Source of the DNA: JBFXJF01 sp050175155 | Lineage (GTDB): Bacteria; Bacillota; Bacilli; Tepidibacillales; Tepidibacillaceae | NCBI GenBank assembly: GCA_050175155.1 | Contig: JBFXJF010000007.1 | Location: 1 to 64,000, forward strand | Length of the DNA stretch: 64,000 bases | Direction of reading: 5' to 3' | Part shown: piece by piece, positions 32,118 to 42,399 of the stretch | Numbering within the stretch: the stretch's first letter is position 1 | Layout of the letters: each line of letters begins with the position of its first letter | Program-made: the position numbers and the translations under genes | The notes under the pieces: model-generated | What the model saw: the letters and a program-made list of their open reading frames with translations, nothing else | Databases searched by the model: none | Told to the model about the DNA's origin: nothing

Positions 32118-34826
32118 ATGATTAAAAATGACAAATATTCTGTATGTTCAAAATTTAAAATGAATGAAAAGGAATATACATATTACTCTTTAAAAGATTT
32201 TGAGAATAAAGGATTTGCCAAAATGGCGAATTTGCCATTCTCAATTAAAGTCTTACTAGAGGCCGCGATTAGACAATACGATGGGAAAAATATAACTGAA
32301 GCCCACATAATGCAGTTAGCTACATGGGCAGAAAATAAAAATAGTGATAAGGAAGTACCGTTTATACCATCTCGGATAATACTTCAGGATTTTACTGGTG
32401 TACCAGCAGTAGTAGACTTAGCTTCCATGCGCAAGGCGATGGTAGACGTGGGAGGAAACCCAGAAAAGATAAATCCTTTAATTCCGGTTGATTTGGTTAT
32501 AGATCATTCAATTATGGTTGATAAAGCAGGAACAAACTCTGCATTAGAATATAATATTGACTTAGAATTTGAACGCAATTCTGAAAGGTATAAATTCCTT
32601 CGATGGGCACAAGATTCTTTTAATAATTTTAGAGCTATTCCGCCTGCGACAGGTATTATTCATCAGGTAAACCTTGAGTATTTGGCAGATGTAGTTCAAA
32701 CAAAGGAAATTGAAGGTCAGCTTTTACTTTTTCCGGATAGTTTAGTAGGTACTGATTCACATTCAACAATGATTAACGGTCTAGGTGTTGTTGGATGGGG
32801 AGTTGGAGGTATTGAAGCTGAAGCTGGAATGTTAGGTCAGCCTTTATACTTTGTTACCCCAGAGGTAGTTGGCTTTAAGTTATCTGGTAAGTTAAATGAA
32901 GGTGTTACTGCTACTGATTTAGCCTTAACAGTTGTTGAAATTTTACGTAAAAAGGGAGTAGTTGGTAAGTTTGTTGAGTTTTATGGAGATGGATTAAGCG
33001 AAATAAGCTTAGCCGATAGGGCAACCATTGCTAATATGGCGCCTGAGTATGGGGCAACAATGGGTTATTTCCCAGTAGATGATGAAACAATTAATTACCT
33101 AAGAATAACTGGACGTAATGAATCGCTTATTAAATTAATTGAGGCATATTATAGGGAACAAGGGTTATATAGAGTGGATGGAATGGAAGCTCCAATTTAT
33201 ACAGATATAATTGAATTAGATATTAGTACAGTAGTTTCATGTCTTGCGGGACCTAAACGTCCTCAAGATCGAACAGAATTAAAAAACATGAAGGTTGCAT
33301 GGGAAGAAGTAATTAGGAAGCCACTTAATCAAGGTGGTCTGGGACTTACAGATGAGAAGATTAATAAAAGTATTAATATAGGTATAGATAGTGAAAAAGA
33401 AATTAGCTTGAAAACAGGATCAGTCGTAATAGCAGCCTTAACAAGTTGTACTAACACCTCAAATCCTAGCGTAATGATAGGGGCTGGTCTAGTAGCTAGA
33501 AAAGCTTGTGAATTGGGACTTAAAAAACCTTCATATGTAAAAAGCTCACTAACACCAGGTTCAAGAGTAGTAACTGATTATCTCAGAAATGCCAATCTTC
33601 TTGGGTATCTTGAAGATTTAGGATTTAATGTCGTGGGCTATGGCTGTGCGACCTGTATTGGAAACAGTGGTCCTCTATCCGATGAGGTAAGTAAAGCAAT
33701 TGAAGAAAACGATCTTACTGTAGTTTCGGTTATTTCAGGCAATCGAAACTTTGAAGGACGTGTACACCCGTTAGTTAAGGCCAATTATTTAGCTTCTCCG
33801 TTATTAGTAGTTGCCTATGCCTTGGCGGGTAGGATAGATATAGATTTTGAAAGTGAACCAATTGGGTACAACAGTAAGAATCAACCTGTTTATCTTAAAG
33901 ATATATGGCCTTCAAATATTGAAATTCAAGAAATGATTGTTAAATCGCTTGATTCCAAAATATTTACAGATCAGTATTCTAACGTTGATAAGGCAAACGA
34001 GCTTTGGAATAAAATCGATACGCCTAAGGGACGTTTGTATGATTGGGATGAGGATTCAACATACATTCAAAATCCACCTTTTTTTGATGAGCTAAGTCCT
34101 GAGGTTGGGAATATTGAGAATATTAAGGGAGCAAAGGTTTTGGCTTTATTAGGTGACTCAGTAACAACAGACCATATTTCTCCAGCAGGAAATATTAAGG
34201 CTGATAGTCCGGCAGGAAAATATTTAATTGAGAACGGGGTCGAGGCAAAAGATTTTAATTCTTATGGTTCGCGCCGAGGCAATCATCAGGTTATGATGCG
34301 GGGAACATTCGCGAATATTCGTATTCGTAACCAACTAGTTCCCGGAATAGAAGGTGGAATGACCAAATATACACCAACTGGTGAGGTAATGTCGATATAT
34401 GATGCAGCTATGAAATATAAGCTTGATGGAACGCCATTAATAATTATGGCAGGGAAAGAATATGGTACTGGAAGCTCGAGGGATTGGGCGGCTAAAGGTA
34501 CTAGGCTGTTAGGTGTAAAGGCAGTAATAGCTGAGAGTTACGAAAGAATCCATCGTAGTAACCTTGTAGGTATGGGAATACTTCCTTTGCAATTTATAGA
34601 GGGTATTAACTGGGCAAGTTTTAATATAGACGGAACTGAAAAATTTGATATTGTTGGTTTAGATAATAATATTAAAGCTGGGCAGATTATCATGGTAGAA
34701 GGTTTGAGAAGTGATGGTACGCACTTTGAATTTGAAACTGTATTGCGTTTAGATAGTGTTGTAGATATTGAGTATTATCGTAATGGAGGTATTTTGCAAA
34801 CTGTGTTACGTCAGTTCAAAGCTTAA
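32118..34826 (+). CDS. acnA: Aconitate hydratase (AcnA type)
   Basis: A 902-residue 4Fe-4S enzyme that isomerises citrate and isocitrate, with the length of the AcnA/IRP branch. Cluster cysteines are in [14 protein letters not shown] and [14 protein letters not shown]. Other landmarks are [33 protein letters not shown] in part, [14 protein letters not shown], and the swivel-domain [20 protein letters not shown] 32118 lies 9 bp after GGAGG; ATG 32100 upstream overlaps no ribosome site. It stands alone, with no citrate synthase or isocitrate dehydrogenase nearby. Confidence 0.96.
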   Translation: MIKNDKYSVCSKFKMNEKEYTYYSLKDFENKGFAKMANLPFSIKVLLEAAIRQYDGKNITEAHIMQLATWAENKNSDKEVPFIPSRIILQDFTGVPAVVDLASMRKAMVDVGGNPEKINPLIPVDLVIDHSIMVDKAGTNSALEYNIDLEFERNSERYKFLRWAQDSFNNFRAIPPATGIIHQVNLEYLADVVQTKEIEGQLLLFPDSLVGTDSHSTMINGLGVVGWGVGGIEAEAGMLGQPLYFVTPEVVGFKLSGKLNEGVTATDLALTVVEILRKKGVVGKFVEFYGDGLSEISLADRATIANMAPEYGATMGYFPVDDETINYLRITGRNESLIKLIEAYYREQGLYRVDGMEAPIYTDIIELDISTVVSCLAGPKRPQDRTELKNMKVAWEEVIRKPLNQGGLGLTDEKINKSINIGIDSEKEISLKTGSVVIAALTSCTNTSNPSVMIGAGLVARKACELGLKKPSYVKSSLTPGSRVVTDYLRNANLLGYLEDLGFNVVGYGCATCIGNSGPLSDEVSKAIEENDLTVVSVISGNRNFEGRVHPLVKANYLASPLLVVAYALAGRIDIDFESEPIGYNSKNQPVYLKDIWPSNIEIQEMIVKSLDSKIFTDQYSNVDKANELWNKIDTPKGRLYDWDEDSTYIQNPPFFDELSPEVGNIENIKGAKVLALLGDSVTTDHISPAGNIKADSPAGKYLIENGVEAKDFNSYGSRRGNHQVMMRGTFANIRIRNQLVPGIEGGMTKYTPTGEVMSIYDAAMKYKLDGTPLIIMAGKEYGTGSSRDWAAKGTRLLGVKAVIAESYERIHRSNLVGMGILPLQFIEGINWASFNIDGTEKFDIVGLDNNIKAGQIIMVEGLRSDGTHFEFETVLRLDSVVDIEYYRNGGILQTVLRQFKA

Positions 34827-34835
34827 CATTAATAA

Positions 34836-34970
34836 GGCTGTCATTTTGAGAAAAAAATACCCATTTTGAGCAACGTGAAGAATCTGTACAGGTGATATCA
34901 AAGATGAATAATCATCTAACGCTCTGCTCTTGCCTTGCAAAGGCTTCGCTAAAGATGATCATTTATCTTT
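34836..34970. repeat. Composite palindromic repeat, full copy
   Basis: Two parts lie just after acnA. The first (34836-34894) is a TGTCATTTTGAG...GAGCAACGTGAAGAATC unit. The second (34900-34970) is a long hairpin: outer arms AAAGATGAATAA and TCATTTATCTTT enclose an about 47-nt core starting TCATCTAACGCTCTGCTC and ending TTCGCTAAAGATGA. The same two parts in the same order occur, on the other strand, at 43216-43318 and 47732-47838. Confidence 0.75.
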
Positions 34971-35097
34971 TCATATGCTTGAGTACAGTGATTTTTATAA
35001 TCATCTAACTGTTTAAAGTTTATAGAAATATTAACTTGAACTTTATGTTCATTTGTGATAGATTAACAATGTTAAACCCTAAGGGGAGGTGTATATT

Positions 35098-35334
35098 GTG
35101 ATAATTTTTCTAAAAATCGTATTAGTTATTGTATCAATAGGCTTAATAGCTGCTGTATTATTACAATCTGGAAAATCTGCTGGACTTGCTGGAAGCATAG
35201 GCGGTGGAGCTGAGCAACTACTTGGTAAGCAAAAGGCACGTGGTATTGATGCTTTACTTGAGAAGCTAACAGTTGTATTAGCAGTAAGCTTTATTATACT
35301 ATCAATGTTAGTTGCGTATTTGGTTCAAGCATAA
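35098..35334 (+). CDS. secG: Preprotein translocase subunit SecG
   Basis: A 78-residue protein with two membrane helices flanking the SecG loop (LLQSGKSAGLAGSIGGGAEQLLG, with KARG after it). It is an auxiliary subunit of the SecYEG channel. AAGGGGAGG precedes; GTG 35089 overlaps that site, so GTG 35098, 8 bp downstream, is preferred. The secG-rnr-smpB-ssrA order is common in Gram-positive bacteria. Confidence 0.93.
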   Translation: MIIFLKIVLVIVSIGLIAAVLLQSGKSAGLAGSIGGGAEQLLGKQKARGIDALLEKLTVVLAVSFIILSMLVAYLVQA

Positions 35335-35368
35335 ATATGTTATTTTTTAAATTAATGGTTAAAATAGT

Positions 35369-35396
35369 AAACAGCAGGTATAACTTGCTGTTTTTT
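35369..35396 (+). terminator. Terminator after secG
   Basis: AACAGCA(G) and (C/T)TGCTGTT form an 8-bp stem around GTATAACT, followed by six T residues, 35 bp after the secG stop and 28 bp before rnr. Some read-through into rnr is likely, because no separate rnr promoter is obvious. Confidence 0.8.
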
Positions 35397-35423
35397 CATG
35401 CTTAAAAGAAAGTAGGAATAAAA

Positions 35424-37625
35424 ATGGATATAAACAGAAAAAACGTTTTAGATTTTATGCGCGATAAGATATATAAACCAATGGATATTAAGGAATTGGA
35501 AAAAACTTTTGATATTAAAAATTCAGGAGAATTTAAAGAGTTTGTAAAACTGATGAATGAATTAGAAGAAAATGGTGAGGTTATAAGGACAAGAGCTAAT
35601 AATTATGGAATTCCTGAGAAAATGAATCTTATACGCGGGAAACTTCAGGGACATCCTAAAGGATTTGGCTTTGTTATCCCAGAAGAAGGGGAAGAGCCGG
35701 ATGTTTACGTTCATACAAACGATATTAACGGAGCAATGAATGGTGATATTGTATTAGTAAGATTAAACAATAAGTCATCTGGCACACGACCAGAGGGGGA
35801 AATAATTCGAATCTTAAAAAGAGCCAATACGGACATAGTCGGTACATTTACTGAAGGAGAATACTATGGGTTTGTGATTGCAGATGATAAAAGAATTAAT
35901 AGGGATATTTTTATCCCAAAGGCGAAAATTAATGGAGCAGTCGAAGGGCATAAAGTCGTGGTCAGAATCTACAAATATCCTGAAGGTAGAATGAGTCCTG
36001 AAGGGGAAGTAATTGAGATACTAGGCCATAAAAATGAGCCGGGGATTGATATCTTATCAATAATTAGAAAGTTTGCCTTACCCGAAGGATTCCCTGAGGA
36101 GGTTCTTGAAGAAGTTAAAGAAGTAACCGAAGCAATATCAGAGGATGAAATAAGTAAAAGAAGAGATCTAAGAGATAAAAAAATTGTTACAATAGATGGT
36201 GAGGATGCAAAGGATTTAGATGATGCTGTATCAATCGAGATTCTTGAAAATGGAAACTATCTTCTTGGAGTACATATTGCAGACGTTACTCATTATGTTA
36301 AGGAAAGTACATACTTAGATCGAGAGGCTTACGCTAGGGGTACTAGTGTTTATCTAGTCGATAGAGTAATTCCAATGTTACCGCACCAGCTTTCAAATGG
36401 AATCTGTTCACTAAATCCTCAGGTAGATAGATTGACCCTAAGTTGTGAAATGGAGATTAATAATCGTGGTGAGGTAATAAATCATAATATTTTTAAAAGT
36501 GTTATTAAGACAAATGAACGAATGACATATACTAATGTTAGGAAATTATTAGAAGATGAACCACCTGAATTAATCGAAAGATATAAATACTTAATTGAAG
36601 AATTTAAAATGATGAAAGATTTAGCATCATTGTTAAGAAAGAAAAGAATGAACCGTGGAGCGATTGATTTTGACTTTGATGAGGCGAAGATAATTGTTGA
36701 TGAGGATGGTAAACCAATAGATATAATTAAACGTGTTCGCTCAATTGCAGAGCAACTTATTGAGGAATTCATGTTAATTGCTAATGAAACTGTCGCGTCA
36801 CATTTTTACTGGCTGCAAGTACCATTTTTATATCGAATCCATGAGGATCCAGATCAAGAGAAGTTATTCAATTTTGCAGAATTTGTCACCAATTTTGGTT
36901 ATGTTGTTAAGGGTTTAGGTAATAATATTCATCCAAGAGCTTTACAAACATTGCTTGAGGAAATCCAAGATACACCTGAACAGACAATAATTAGTACAGT
37001 ACTGTTGAGGTCTATGAAACAGGCAAGATATGACGCAGAACCTCTAGGACATTTTGGATTATCTGTAGATTACTATTCGCATTTTACATCGCCAATAAGA
37101 CGCTATCCTGATTTACAGATTCATCGTGTAATTAGCGAAGTGTTAGAAAAAGGGAGTTTGTCTAACGAAAGACTTACCTTTTTGAAAAGCCTTATGCCAA
37201 CCGTTGCTTTACATTCTTCAGATAGAGAAAGACTTGCAGTTGATGCAGAAAGGGAGACTGAAGATTTAAAGAAAGCAGAGTATATGCTTGATAAGATTGG
37301 TGAAGAGTTCGAGGGAATAATAAGCAGTGTGACTTCATTTGGTATGTTTGTTGAACTGGATAATCTTGTCGAAGGGTTAATCCATGTTAGTTATTTAACA
37401 GATGATTACTACTATTACCACGTTAAACAATATGCTTTAATTGGGGAACGAACCGGTAAGATTTATCGGATAGGTGATGAAGTTAAAGTAAAGGTCACAA
37501 GTGTTAATATGATAGAACATAAAATTGATTTTGAACTCGTTGGAACCACTAATAGCAAAATTAAAAAAGAGAAGACAAAAATAATTGAAAATAAAACTAA
37601 AAAACCTAATAAAAAGAGAAGATAA
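35424..37625 (+). CDS. rnr: Ribonuclease R
   Basis: A 733-residue 3'-5' exoribonuclease that degrades structured RNA and takes part in trans-translation with SmpB-tmRNA. The N-terminal HTH-like region spans about 1-65 and cold-shock domains about 70-220 ([21 protein letters not shown]). The RNB catalytic domain spans about 245-590 with [14 protein letters not shown] holding the metal-binding Asp residues and [14 protein letters not shown]. The S1 domain spans about 640-720 ([17 protein letters not shown]), and the tail is lysine-rich. ATG 35424 follows AAAGTAGGA. Confidence 0.96.
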   Translation: MDINRKNVLDFMRDKIYKPMDIKELEKTFDIKNSGEFKEFVKLMNELEENGEVIRTRANNYGIPEKMNLIRGKLQGHPKGFGFVIPEEGEEPDVYVHTNDINGAMNGDIVLVRLNNKSSGTRPEGEIIRILKRANTDIVGTFTEGEYYGFVIADDKRINRDIFIPKAKINGAVEGHKVVVRIYKYPEGRMSPEGEVIEILGHKNEPGIDILSIIRKFALPEGFPEEVLEEVKEVTEAISEDEISKRRDLRDKKIVTIDGEDAKDLDDAVSIEILENGNYLLGVHIADVTHYVKESTYLDREAYARGTSVYLVDRVIPMLPHQLSNGICSLNPQVDRLTLSCEMEINNRGEVINHNIFKSVIKTNERMTYTNVRKLLEDEPPELIERYKYLIEEFKMMKDLASLLRKKRMNRGAIDFDFDEAKIIVDEDGKPIDIIKRVRSIAEQLIEEFMLIANETVASHFYWLQVPFLYRIHEDPDQEKLFNFAEFVTNFGYVVKGLGNNIHPRALQTLLEEIQDTPEQTIISTVLLRSMKQARYDAEPLGHFGLSVDYYSHFTSPIRRYPDLQIHRVISEVLEKGSLSNERLTFLKSLMPTVALHSSDRERLAVDAERETEDLKKAEYMLDKIGEEFEGIISSVTSFGMFVELDNLVEGLIHVSYLTDDYYYYHVKQYALIGERTGKIYRIGDEVKVKVTSVNMIEHKIDFELVGTTNSKIKKEKTKIIENKTKKPNKKRR

Positions 37626-37707
37626 AGTTAAATTGAATACAATTTATAGTCGTGTTATAATTTTAGTCTAAAGATAGAGGTAATTTAATTTGGGAGAAGT
37701 GAGTACA

Positions 37708-38175
37708 ATGGGAGAAAAGGGAACGAAAATTGTTGCACAAAATAAAAAAGCAACACATGATTTTTTTATTGAGGATACTTACGAGGCTGGAATTGTTCTA
37801 ACAGGAACGGAAATTAAATCAATCCGCAATGGAAGGGCCAATCTAAAAGATAGCTTTGCAAGAATCTCAAATGGCGAAGCATATATTCATAATATGCATA
37901 TTAGTCCATTTGAGAATGGTAATCGCTTTAATCATGAACCCACTCGTGCGCGAAAGCTACTTCTGCATAAAGAAGAAATAAATAAACTAATTGGACTTAC
38001 AAGGGAAAAAGGATATTCTTTAATTCCGTTGAAATTATTTTTACACAATGGTTTTGCAAAGATGGACATTGCACTAGCAAAAGGTAAAAAGCTGCATGAT
38101 AAACGGGAAACGATTGCAAAAAAAGATGCAAACCGAGAAATAGCCCGTGCATTAAGGGAAAAGCAAAAACAATAG
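37708..38175 (+). CDS. smpB: SsrA-binding protein SmpB
   Basis: A 155-residue tmRNA-binding protein. Family motifs are [15 protein letters not shown] at the start, [32 protein letters not shown] and the basic [23 protein letters not shown] end that inserts into the mRNA channel. The open frame reaches TTG 37690, but ATG 37708 gives the usual N-terminus. Its RNA partner ssrA begins 69 bp after the stop. Confidence 0.95.
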   Translation: MGEKGTKIVAQNKKATHDFFIEDTYEAGIVLTGTEIKSIRNGRANLKDSFARISNGEAYIHNMHISPFENGNRFNHEPTRARKLLLHKEEINKLIGLTREKGYSLIPLKLFLHNGFAKMDIALAKGKKLHDKRETIAKKDANREIARALREKQKQ

Positions 38176-38243
38176 ATATAAGGAAATTAGTTCTTATTTT
38201 CCCGTGTAGCTATTTGTGATATAATTAATCTTGAACCATTTTT

Positions 38244-38889
38244 GGGGGCGTTCTGGATTCGACGGGGATAGTTTGAGCATTAGTAGCGAGTCGAGGGGTC
38301 GCGGACCTCGTTAAAACGCGAAAGCCAATATTAACTGGCAAAACTAATAATAACTACGCTTTAGCTGCTTAATAACAGCTTGCGTGCTCTACCACTCCAT
38401 CACCCATGTGGCGTGAATAGGGCTCAACTTTAGTGGGATACGCAGTTCACTTTCCGTCTGTAGGTGGCTGAAGAGATTAATCAGACTAGCCTTTTAGATA
38501 TTTGGTTACTTGGCAGTCTAATCGGCGAAAACTAATCAAGTAACTGCACTCGGAGAAGCTAATGTGTCGATATTTTCGGACAGGGGTTCGATTAGTAAAA
38601 TAGTCGCCTTGTGTGGTGACACACAAGTGAATAACTTGGCTTTATCGGTGAAACTTAAGTCTTAGGATATAGCAATGCCGAGCGGTATGTGAAGTAATTC
38701 AACAGCCGTGTATCGACTTATAGGCTGCCTTTTATAAAGGTAGTACTAAGATATGGAATGGTTGGATAGTAATATTCCAAAATATATCATCCATATAAAA
38801 CGCCAAGGGACTTGGGATGTTACTCAAGTTCAAGATATAGTCAGTGCCATTGCGAAAGCATGGAATAACATGTCCCCTCGCCTCCACCA
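38244..38889 (+). ncRNA. ssrA: tmRNA (ssrA), interrupted by a group I intron
   Basis: The gene starts GGGGGCGTTCTGGATTCGACGGGG, the universal tmRNA 5' end, and finishes CGCCTCCACCA at 38889, which pairs with it as the acceptor stem. The tag reading frame is 38337-38375: GKTNNNYALAA followed by two TAA stops, close to the Bacillus AGKTNS...ALAA tag. The T arm should read AGGGG-TTCGATT-CCCCT, but its loop is split after TTCGAT by 280 nt (see intron entry). Removing these leaves a 366-nt RNA, a normal length for tmRNA. Confidence 0.95.
38593..38872 (+). other. Group I self-splicing intron in the tmRNA T-loop
   Basis: The 5' exon ends CGAT, and within the intron GTCG (38605-38608) can pair with it to form P1 with the required U-G wobble at the splice site. 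The intron ends in G (38872). Excision rejoins TTCGAT with TCCCCT and restores a perfect T arm. Core elements are seen in order: a P-like TATCGGTGAAACTTAAG, a Q-like AATGCCGAGCGG, an R-like GACTTATAG and the classical S-type AAGATATAGTC, whose TAGTC can pair with GACT of R as P7. Extra stem-loops between R and S suggest subgroup IA. At 280 nt it has no homing-endonuclease ORF. Confidence 0.9.
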
Positions 38890-38966
38890 TTAATTATTAT
38901 TTTAACTACGCCGAATAAACTTCTTAGCTAAAATGAGATCGTTGTGCCCGCAAGGGTTCACCAAAT

Positions 38967-39003
38967 AATATGAAAAAACACCGTGTAGGTGTTTTTTCAT
39001 ATT
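38967..39003. terminator. Terminator after ssrA
   Basis: AATATGAAAAAACACC and GGTGTTTTTTCATATT form a 16-bp stem with a 5-nt loop (GTGTA). A/T tracts on both sides suit termination in both directions, between ssrA and the minus-strand gene that follows. A near-identical AACACC-TGTA-GGTG hairpin recurs at 41877. Confidence 0.85.
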
Positions 39004-39153
39004 AATTCTAAGAATAATAATTATGCTTAATTATAAATAGAAGCAATAGCAAGAGTTCAAAATTTGTGCAATACTCTGCAAAGAAAAATACTAAACTATT
39101 TTACTCCAAATGAAGCATTCTAATAAGACTCTTATATTTTTCGGTAATCAATT

Positions 39154-40041
39154 CTATTTTACTTTGATCCATTTTCTATTACCGCTAGTGAAGGAATTAG
39201 CATCAAGGCTCACTGTAGCCTGAATGGTATAAGCGGCACTAATATTTGCAATTGCAGGGACATTTAGTGTAAGGATATTTCCTGTTTGCGACCATATTCC
39301 GGAATACTGCTGAGAGCTTTCCAGATAAGTTGTGTAAGTGCCGTCAGAATGAAATACATAAGACCAGGTTTGTTCCACCTGGGTTACTCCTCCGTAATCT
39401 TTTGCTTCAAGGTGACAATCATATTGTCCATTTACGGTTTGGGCAATTTCGTTACTGGATAAGGACGTGATATAAGTCAGAGGTTTAAGATCTGTGTATT
39501 CATTTACATAAACAAATCCAATGAGAACAAACAAAATCAGAAATAGAATTTTCGGCGGACCCTGGATCTTTCGAACATGAGCATTAGTATCATTACCCAC
39601 TTTTCTGATTGTCCCAAAGAAATTCTTTGGTAGAGAGTTAACCTCACGATCTAATTCCAGCATTCTTGCCCTCGTCCAACAGTACTTGCGCTGAACTTTC
39701 CATCTGCCTAAAATCATCGGCAAAAAAGCAATCAAAAAGACCATAAGGATGATTGTTGGTGCAGCATATTCTATGACAGCAGACGGTAGGTACTCCGTTC
39801 CAATCAATTGAAACATGAACCCAATCAGCCACTTAACTACTGGATACAAGAGCACTAACACAATGAATCCAAAAATAATCCCGAGAATATTGTATCTCTT
39901 TTTAAATTCTTCAAAATCTTTAAGTTCTTGAAATTTATCTTCATATTCCTGTCCCTTAAGCAAGTTTTCTCCGCAACTTTCACAGGTATTATTGTCGTTG
40001 CTATTCTCGCTGCCGCATTTAAAACATTTTAATAAAGCCAT
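39154..40041 (-). CDS. Zinc-ribbon membrane protein of unknown function
   Basis: A 295-residue protein starting MALLKCFKCGSENSNDNNTC, a CxxC-CxxC zinc ribbon (about residues 6-26). An acidic helical stretch, two strong membrane helices (about 50-75 and 95-120) and a third near 165 follow. The C-terminal 110 residues (QTVNGQYDCHLE to IKVK) are rich in beta-strand patterns and resemble a lipocalin-like or META-like sheet that would lie outside the membrane. The frame is open 30 codons further upstream, but GGAGGG before ATG 40041 sets the start. I do not recognise a named family. Confidence 0.65.
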   Translation of the reverse strand: MALLKCFKCGSENSNDNNTCESCGENLLKGQEYEDKFQELKDFEEFKKRYNILGIIFGFIVLVLLYPVVKWLIGFMFQLIGTEYLPSAVIEYAAPTIILMVFLIAFLPMILGRWKVQRKYCWTRARMLELDREVNSLPKNFFGTIRKVGNDTNAHVRKIQGPPKILFLILFVLIGFVYVNEYTDLKPLTYITSLSSNEIAQTVNGQYDCHLEAKDYGGVTQVEQTWSYVFHSDGTYTTYLESSQQYSGIWSQTGNILTLNVPAIANISAAYTIQATVSLDANSFTSGNRKWIKVK

Positions 40042-40342
40042 AATATAATCCCTCCAATCCCAAATATTTTTATTCAAGTGCCTAACCTCATTGCTAATAT
40101 TACTATAACATCTAGCATATTTATTTCTCAATATTTTTTAAACCGACACTCTCACCTACTTAATCATAAATTCATTTCATATTTCAGAAAACTGAATAAT
40201 AAAATCGTATTGTTATATTAATTATATTAATAAAGAAGTTAATAAATTTAATTAATATATTAATATAATTAATTTATATATTGACTAAATTGATTTATTA
40301 GTGTATGTTAAAACCATCATAATACACTAGGTGGTTTTAACG

Positions 40343-40732
40343 ATGAAATATAAAGCTCCAAGCAAATGTCCCGTTTGTGGTGAGAGACTCTCTATTACAA
40401 AACTTGGCTGTCCAAAATGCTCTACAGCCATAGAAGGTGACTTTCAGTCATGTGAATTTTGTCGTCTTTCAGAAGAGAATCTTGATTTTGTAAAAATTTT
40501 TATCAAATGTCGCGGCAATATCAAAGATGTGGAGAAAGAACTTGGTATATCTTATCCTACTGTTCGCGGAAAGCTAGATGCTGTTATCAGAGATCTTGGT
40601 TTTGAAGTCTCTACAAAAGAAACCATACAGGAAAGAAACTCAAAGGAAACTGCCAGAAATGAAATCCTTGACCAATTATCAAAAGGTGAAATCTCTGCGA
40701 AAGAAGCAACCGAAAAAATAAAAAATCTATAA
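40343..40732 (+). CDS. DUF2089-family zinc-ribbon/HTH protein
   Basis: A 129-residue protein. An N-terminal zinc ribbon has CPVCGERL and CPKCST, followed by a CEFC pair, and a helix-turn-helix-like segment follows (DVEKELGISYPTVRGKLDAVIRDLGF, about 58-83). This is the layout of DUF2089 proteins, which usually precede YvlB/SHOCT-type genes and probably regulate them. The last 30 residues (LSKGEISAKEATEKIKNL) form a SHOCT-like helix pair. AGGTGG lies 8 bp before ATG 40343; GTG 40331 overlaps it. Confidence 0.8.
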   Translation: MKYKAPSKCPVCGERLSITKLGCPKCSTAIEGDFQSCEFCRLSEENLDFVKIFIKCRGNIKDVEKELGISYPTVRGKLDAVIRDLGFEVSTKETIQERNSKETARNEILDQLSKGEISAKEATEKIKNL

Positions 40733-40751
40733 TCAATAGGAGGTCAGAAAA

Positions 40752-41198
40752 ATGAGCGAACAACAAAAAATATTGGAAATGATTGAAAATGGTCAAATTA
40801 CAGCCGTTGAAGGTATGGAGCTTTTGGAAGCACTTAAAATCACGAAAGAGTCGGTGCCGGAAGAAACTACTGAATTTTTATCTTACAAACCTAAACAAAA
40901 CTACAAGTTTCTGAAAATAAAGGTTACCTCTGACAATAATTCAGTGAATGTTAATGTTAATATTCCTATTCGACTGTTGACTACGCTCGGCGAAATTGCT
41001 GGTAAGATGACTACTATGGTGCCAGCGGATACCAGAAAACAAATGGAATCCAAAGGGATAGATGTCACTAGCATCGATTTTGCTAAAATAATAGAAGAAT
41101 TACTGAACGGCACATTGGACGATCCTAATATCGTAGATGTGGAAGCGTGGGATGAACAACACAAGGCAATGGTTAAGGTTAGGATATATGTCGAATAG
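40752..41198 (+). CDS. SHOCT-like domain protein (YvlB N-terminal type)
   Basis: A 148-residue protein. Residues 1-30 (QQKILEMIENGQITAVEGMELLEAL) are the SHOCT-like helical hairpin that begins YvlB proteins. The rest alternates beta-rich and helical parts (FLKIKVTSDNNSVNVNVNIP, then IEELLNGTLDDPNIVDVEAWDE). The long beta-sheet DUF4097 of full YvlB is absent. Function unknown; context with DUF2089 and YvlD-like genes suggests envelope-stress sensing. AGGAGG before ATG. It overlaps the next gene by 11 bp. Confidence 0.75.
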   Translation: MSEQQKILEMIENGQITAVEGMELLEALKITKESVPEETTEFLSYKPKQNYKFLKIKVTSDNNSVNVNVNIPIRLLTTLGEIAGKMTTMVPADTRKQMESKGIDVTSIDFAKIIEELLNGTLDDPNIVDVEAWDEQHKAMVKVRIYVE

Positions 41199-41496
41199 AG
41201 GCTTTCAAATATTATGGCTCAAATTGCAAACAAAGAACTACAAGAATTTCAGTCTTCGCATTCCCATTCCCTTGTACATCTTTCAGGAATTATTGGATTG
41301 CATTTTGGACTTAATGGTGCTCATATGCTTCTTTGTACCGAAAAAATCTAATTCAAGCTTATACTTATCTGTTCATAATATAAAAGAGCTTGTACAAATG
41401 TTAATGAAATTATTTGATTCATTCACAGAGAGTGAACCCTATGACCTTGTTAATTTAACTGCCGATAAAATTAAGGTTTCCATAAAAATCAGATAG
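41188..41496 (+). CDS. Small paralogue of the preceding SHOCT-region protein
   Basis: A 102-residue protein whose pattern (LRIPIPLYIFQELL, then IKELVQMLMKLFDSFTESEPYDLVNL, then KIKVSIKI) parallels the C-terminal two thirds of the preceding gene (VNIPIRLL, FAKIIEELLNG, VDVEAWDE, KVRIYV). It looks like a tandem duplicate lacking the N-terminal helical hairpin. ATG 41188 overlaps the upstream stop; an upstream in-frame start at 41137 would lie deep in the previous gene and is less likely. Function unknown. Confidence 0.6.
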   Translation: MSNRGFQILWLKLQTKNYKNFSLRIPIPLYIFQELLDCILDLMVLICFFVPKKSNSSLYLSVHNIKELVQMLMKLFDSFTESEPYDLVNLTADKIKVSIKIR

Positions 41497-41518
41497 GTCC
41501 AATCCAAATGGAGGCAAA

Positions 41519-41872
41519 ATGACAAAACTAATCTTGAAATACTTATCATCAATTCTTACGATTTATTTCTTATCGCTGGTGATTCAAAAAATACAAATTA
41601 AAGATATTACCGCATTGCTGATTATGGGATTAGTCCTGCTAATCATCAATCTGCTATTGAAACCAATTTTGCTCTTTATCACATTGCCTTTCAGCATACT
41701 AACCTTAGGTCTATTCAGTTTTATTGTAAATGCGTGGACCATCATGATTGCGGATTACTTTGTATCTGGAATCAATATGGGTGGATTTCTTAATTCACTA
41801 CTTGCAGCATTCATCATCGCTATCTTACAAAATCTGTTGCATAATATGAATAAACCTTCTTATGAGAATTAA
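41519..41872 (+). CDS. YvlD-like four-helix membrane protein (second copy)
   Basis: A 117-residue protein with four membrane helices and the family pattern LIINLLLKPILLFITLPFSILTLGLF followed by an N-A-W-T in helix 3. It is a clear relative of the protein at 124-465 (both have LKPILL/IRPILI plus TLPI). It ends the DUF2089-SHOCT-YvlD cluster, 22 bp after the preceding gene. GGAGG before ATG. Confidence 0.85.
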   Translation: MTKLILKYLSSILTIYFLSLVIQKIQIKDITALLIMGLVLLIINLLLKPILLFITLPFSILTLGLFSFIVNAWTIMIADYFVSGINMGGFLNSLLAAFIIAILQNLLHNMNKPSYEN

Positions 41873-41876
41873 AGTG

Positions 41877-41901
41877 AAAACACCATGTAGGTGTTTTTTT
41901 G
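41877..41901 (+). terminator. Terminator of the second yvl-like cluster
   Basis: AAAACACC and GGTGTTTT pair around ATGTA and are followed by T residues. Stem and loop are almost identical to the hairpin at 38967-39003. Confidence 0.8.
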
Positions 41902-41939
41902 TTTATAATTTATAAATTTTATTCTTTGAAGTTAAAAGT

Positions 41940-42191
41940 CTAGTCAACAGGCATAATGTGCACAATTTCAGAAATCCTTATATAAAATTTTGAATCATCG
42001 CCTATTTCCCCAATTACGATATGGTCAGGTTTAACATCAAATAGTATTCCACTTACGGATCCCCTTACAGTTTCTACTACTAGTTTTCTACCCATCAATG
42101 TCAGTAATGTCGATACGAGATAAGGTTCTACGCAGAAAACTTGCGTAGGAATAGTCTGCATATCAGCATAAGTGTAATGTTTGTTATACAT
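41940..42191 (-). CDS. DUF2642-like protein
   Basis: An 83-residue soluble protein. The second half (LVVETVRGSVSGILFDVKPDHIVI, then FYIRISEIVHIMP) fits DUF2642, an Sm-like small beta-barrel domain best known from Bacillus YuzF and spore-coat-associated proteins. That hints at a spore former but does not prove it. The start has a GGGGTG ribosome site on the minus strand. Convergent with the YvlD-like gene. Confidence 0.7.
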   Translation of the reverse strand: MYNKHYTYADMQTIPTQVFCVEPYLVSTLLTLMGRKLVVETVRGSVSGILFDVKPDHIVIGEIGDDSKFYIRISEIVHIMPVD

Positions 42192-42399
42192 GTTATCACC
42201 CCATCTACTGGAATTGGTTATATATTATTCGATGGGTAAGATAATAGTGAAAACACTTAACAAGATATTTATGTGACAAATATTTTACTGTCAATTATAT
42301 TGATATTGAATGTATTATAGAAGAAGTTAGATACTTATTAAAATAAGAAATTGTTTGAAAAGAAATACAGTATAATTTTTATGGAGTGGAGGTAATGAA

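Noticed and set aside
38593..38872. Integrated mobile island or two-piece (permuted) tmRNA as explanation for the split T arm
   Set aside because: The tmRNA parts are in normal order, no integrase or attachment repeats are present, and group I core motifs and splice-site pairing explain the interruption.
38941..38965. Short GTGCCCGCAAGGGTTCACC stretch after ssrA resembling a tRNA 3' fragment
   Set aside because: No acceptor, D or anticodon arm can be found around it.
41137..41187. Upstream extension of the small SHOCT paralogue
   Set aside because: It would overlap the previous gene by about 60 bp; ATG 41188 gives a normal short overlap.
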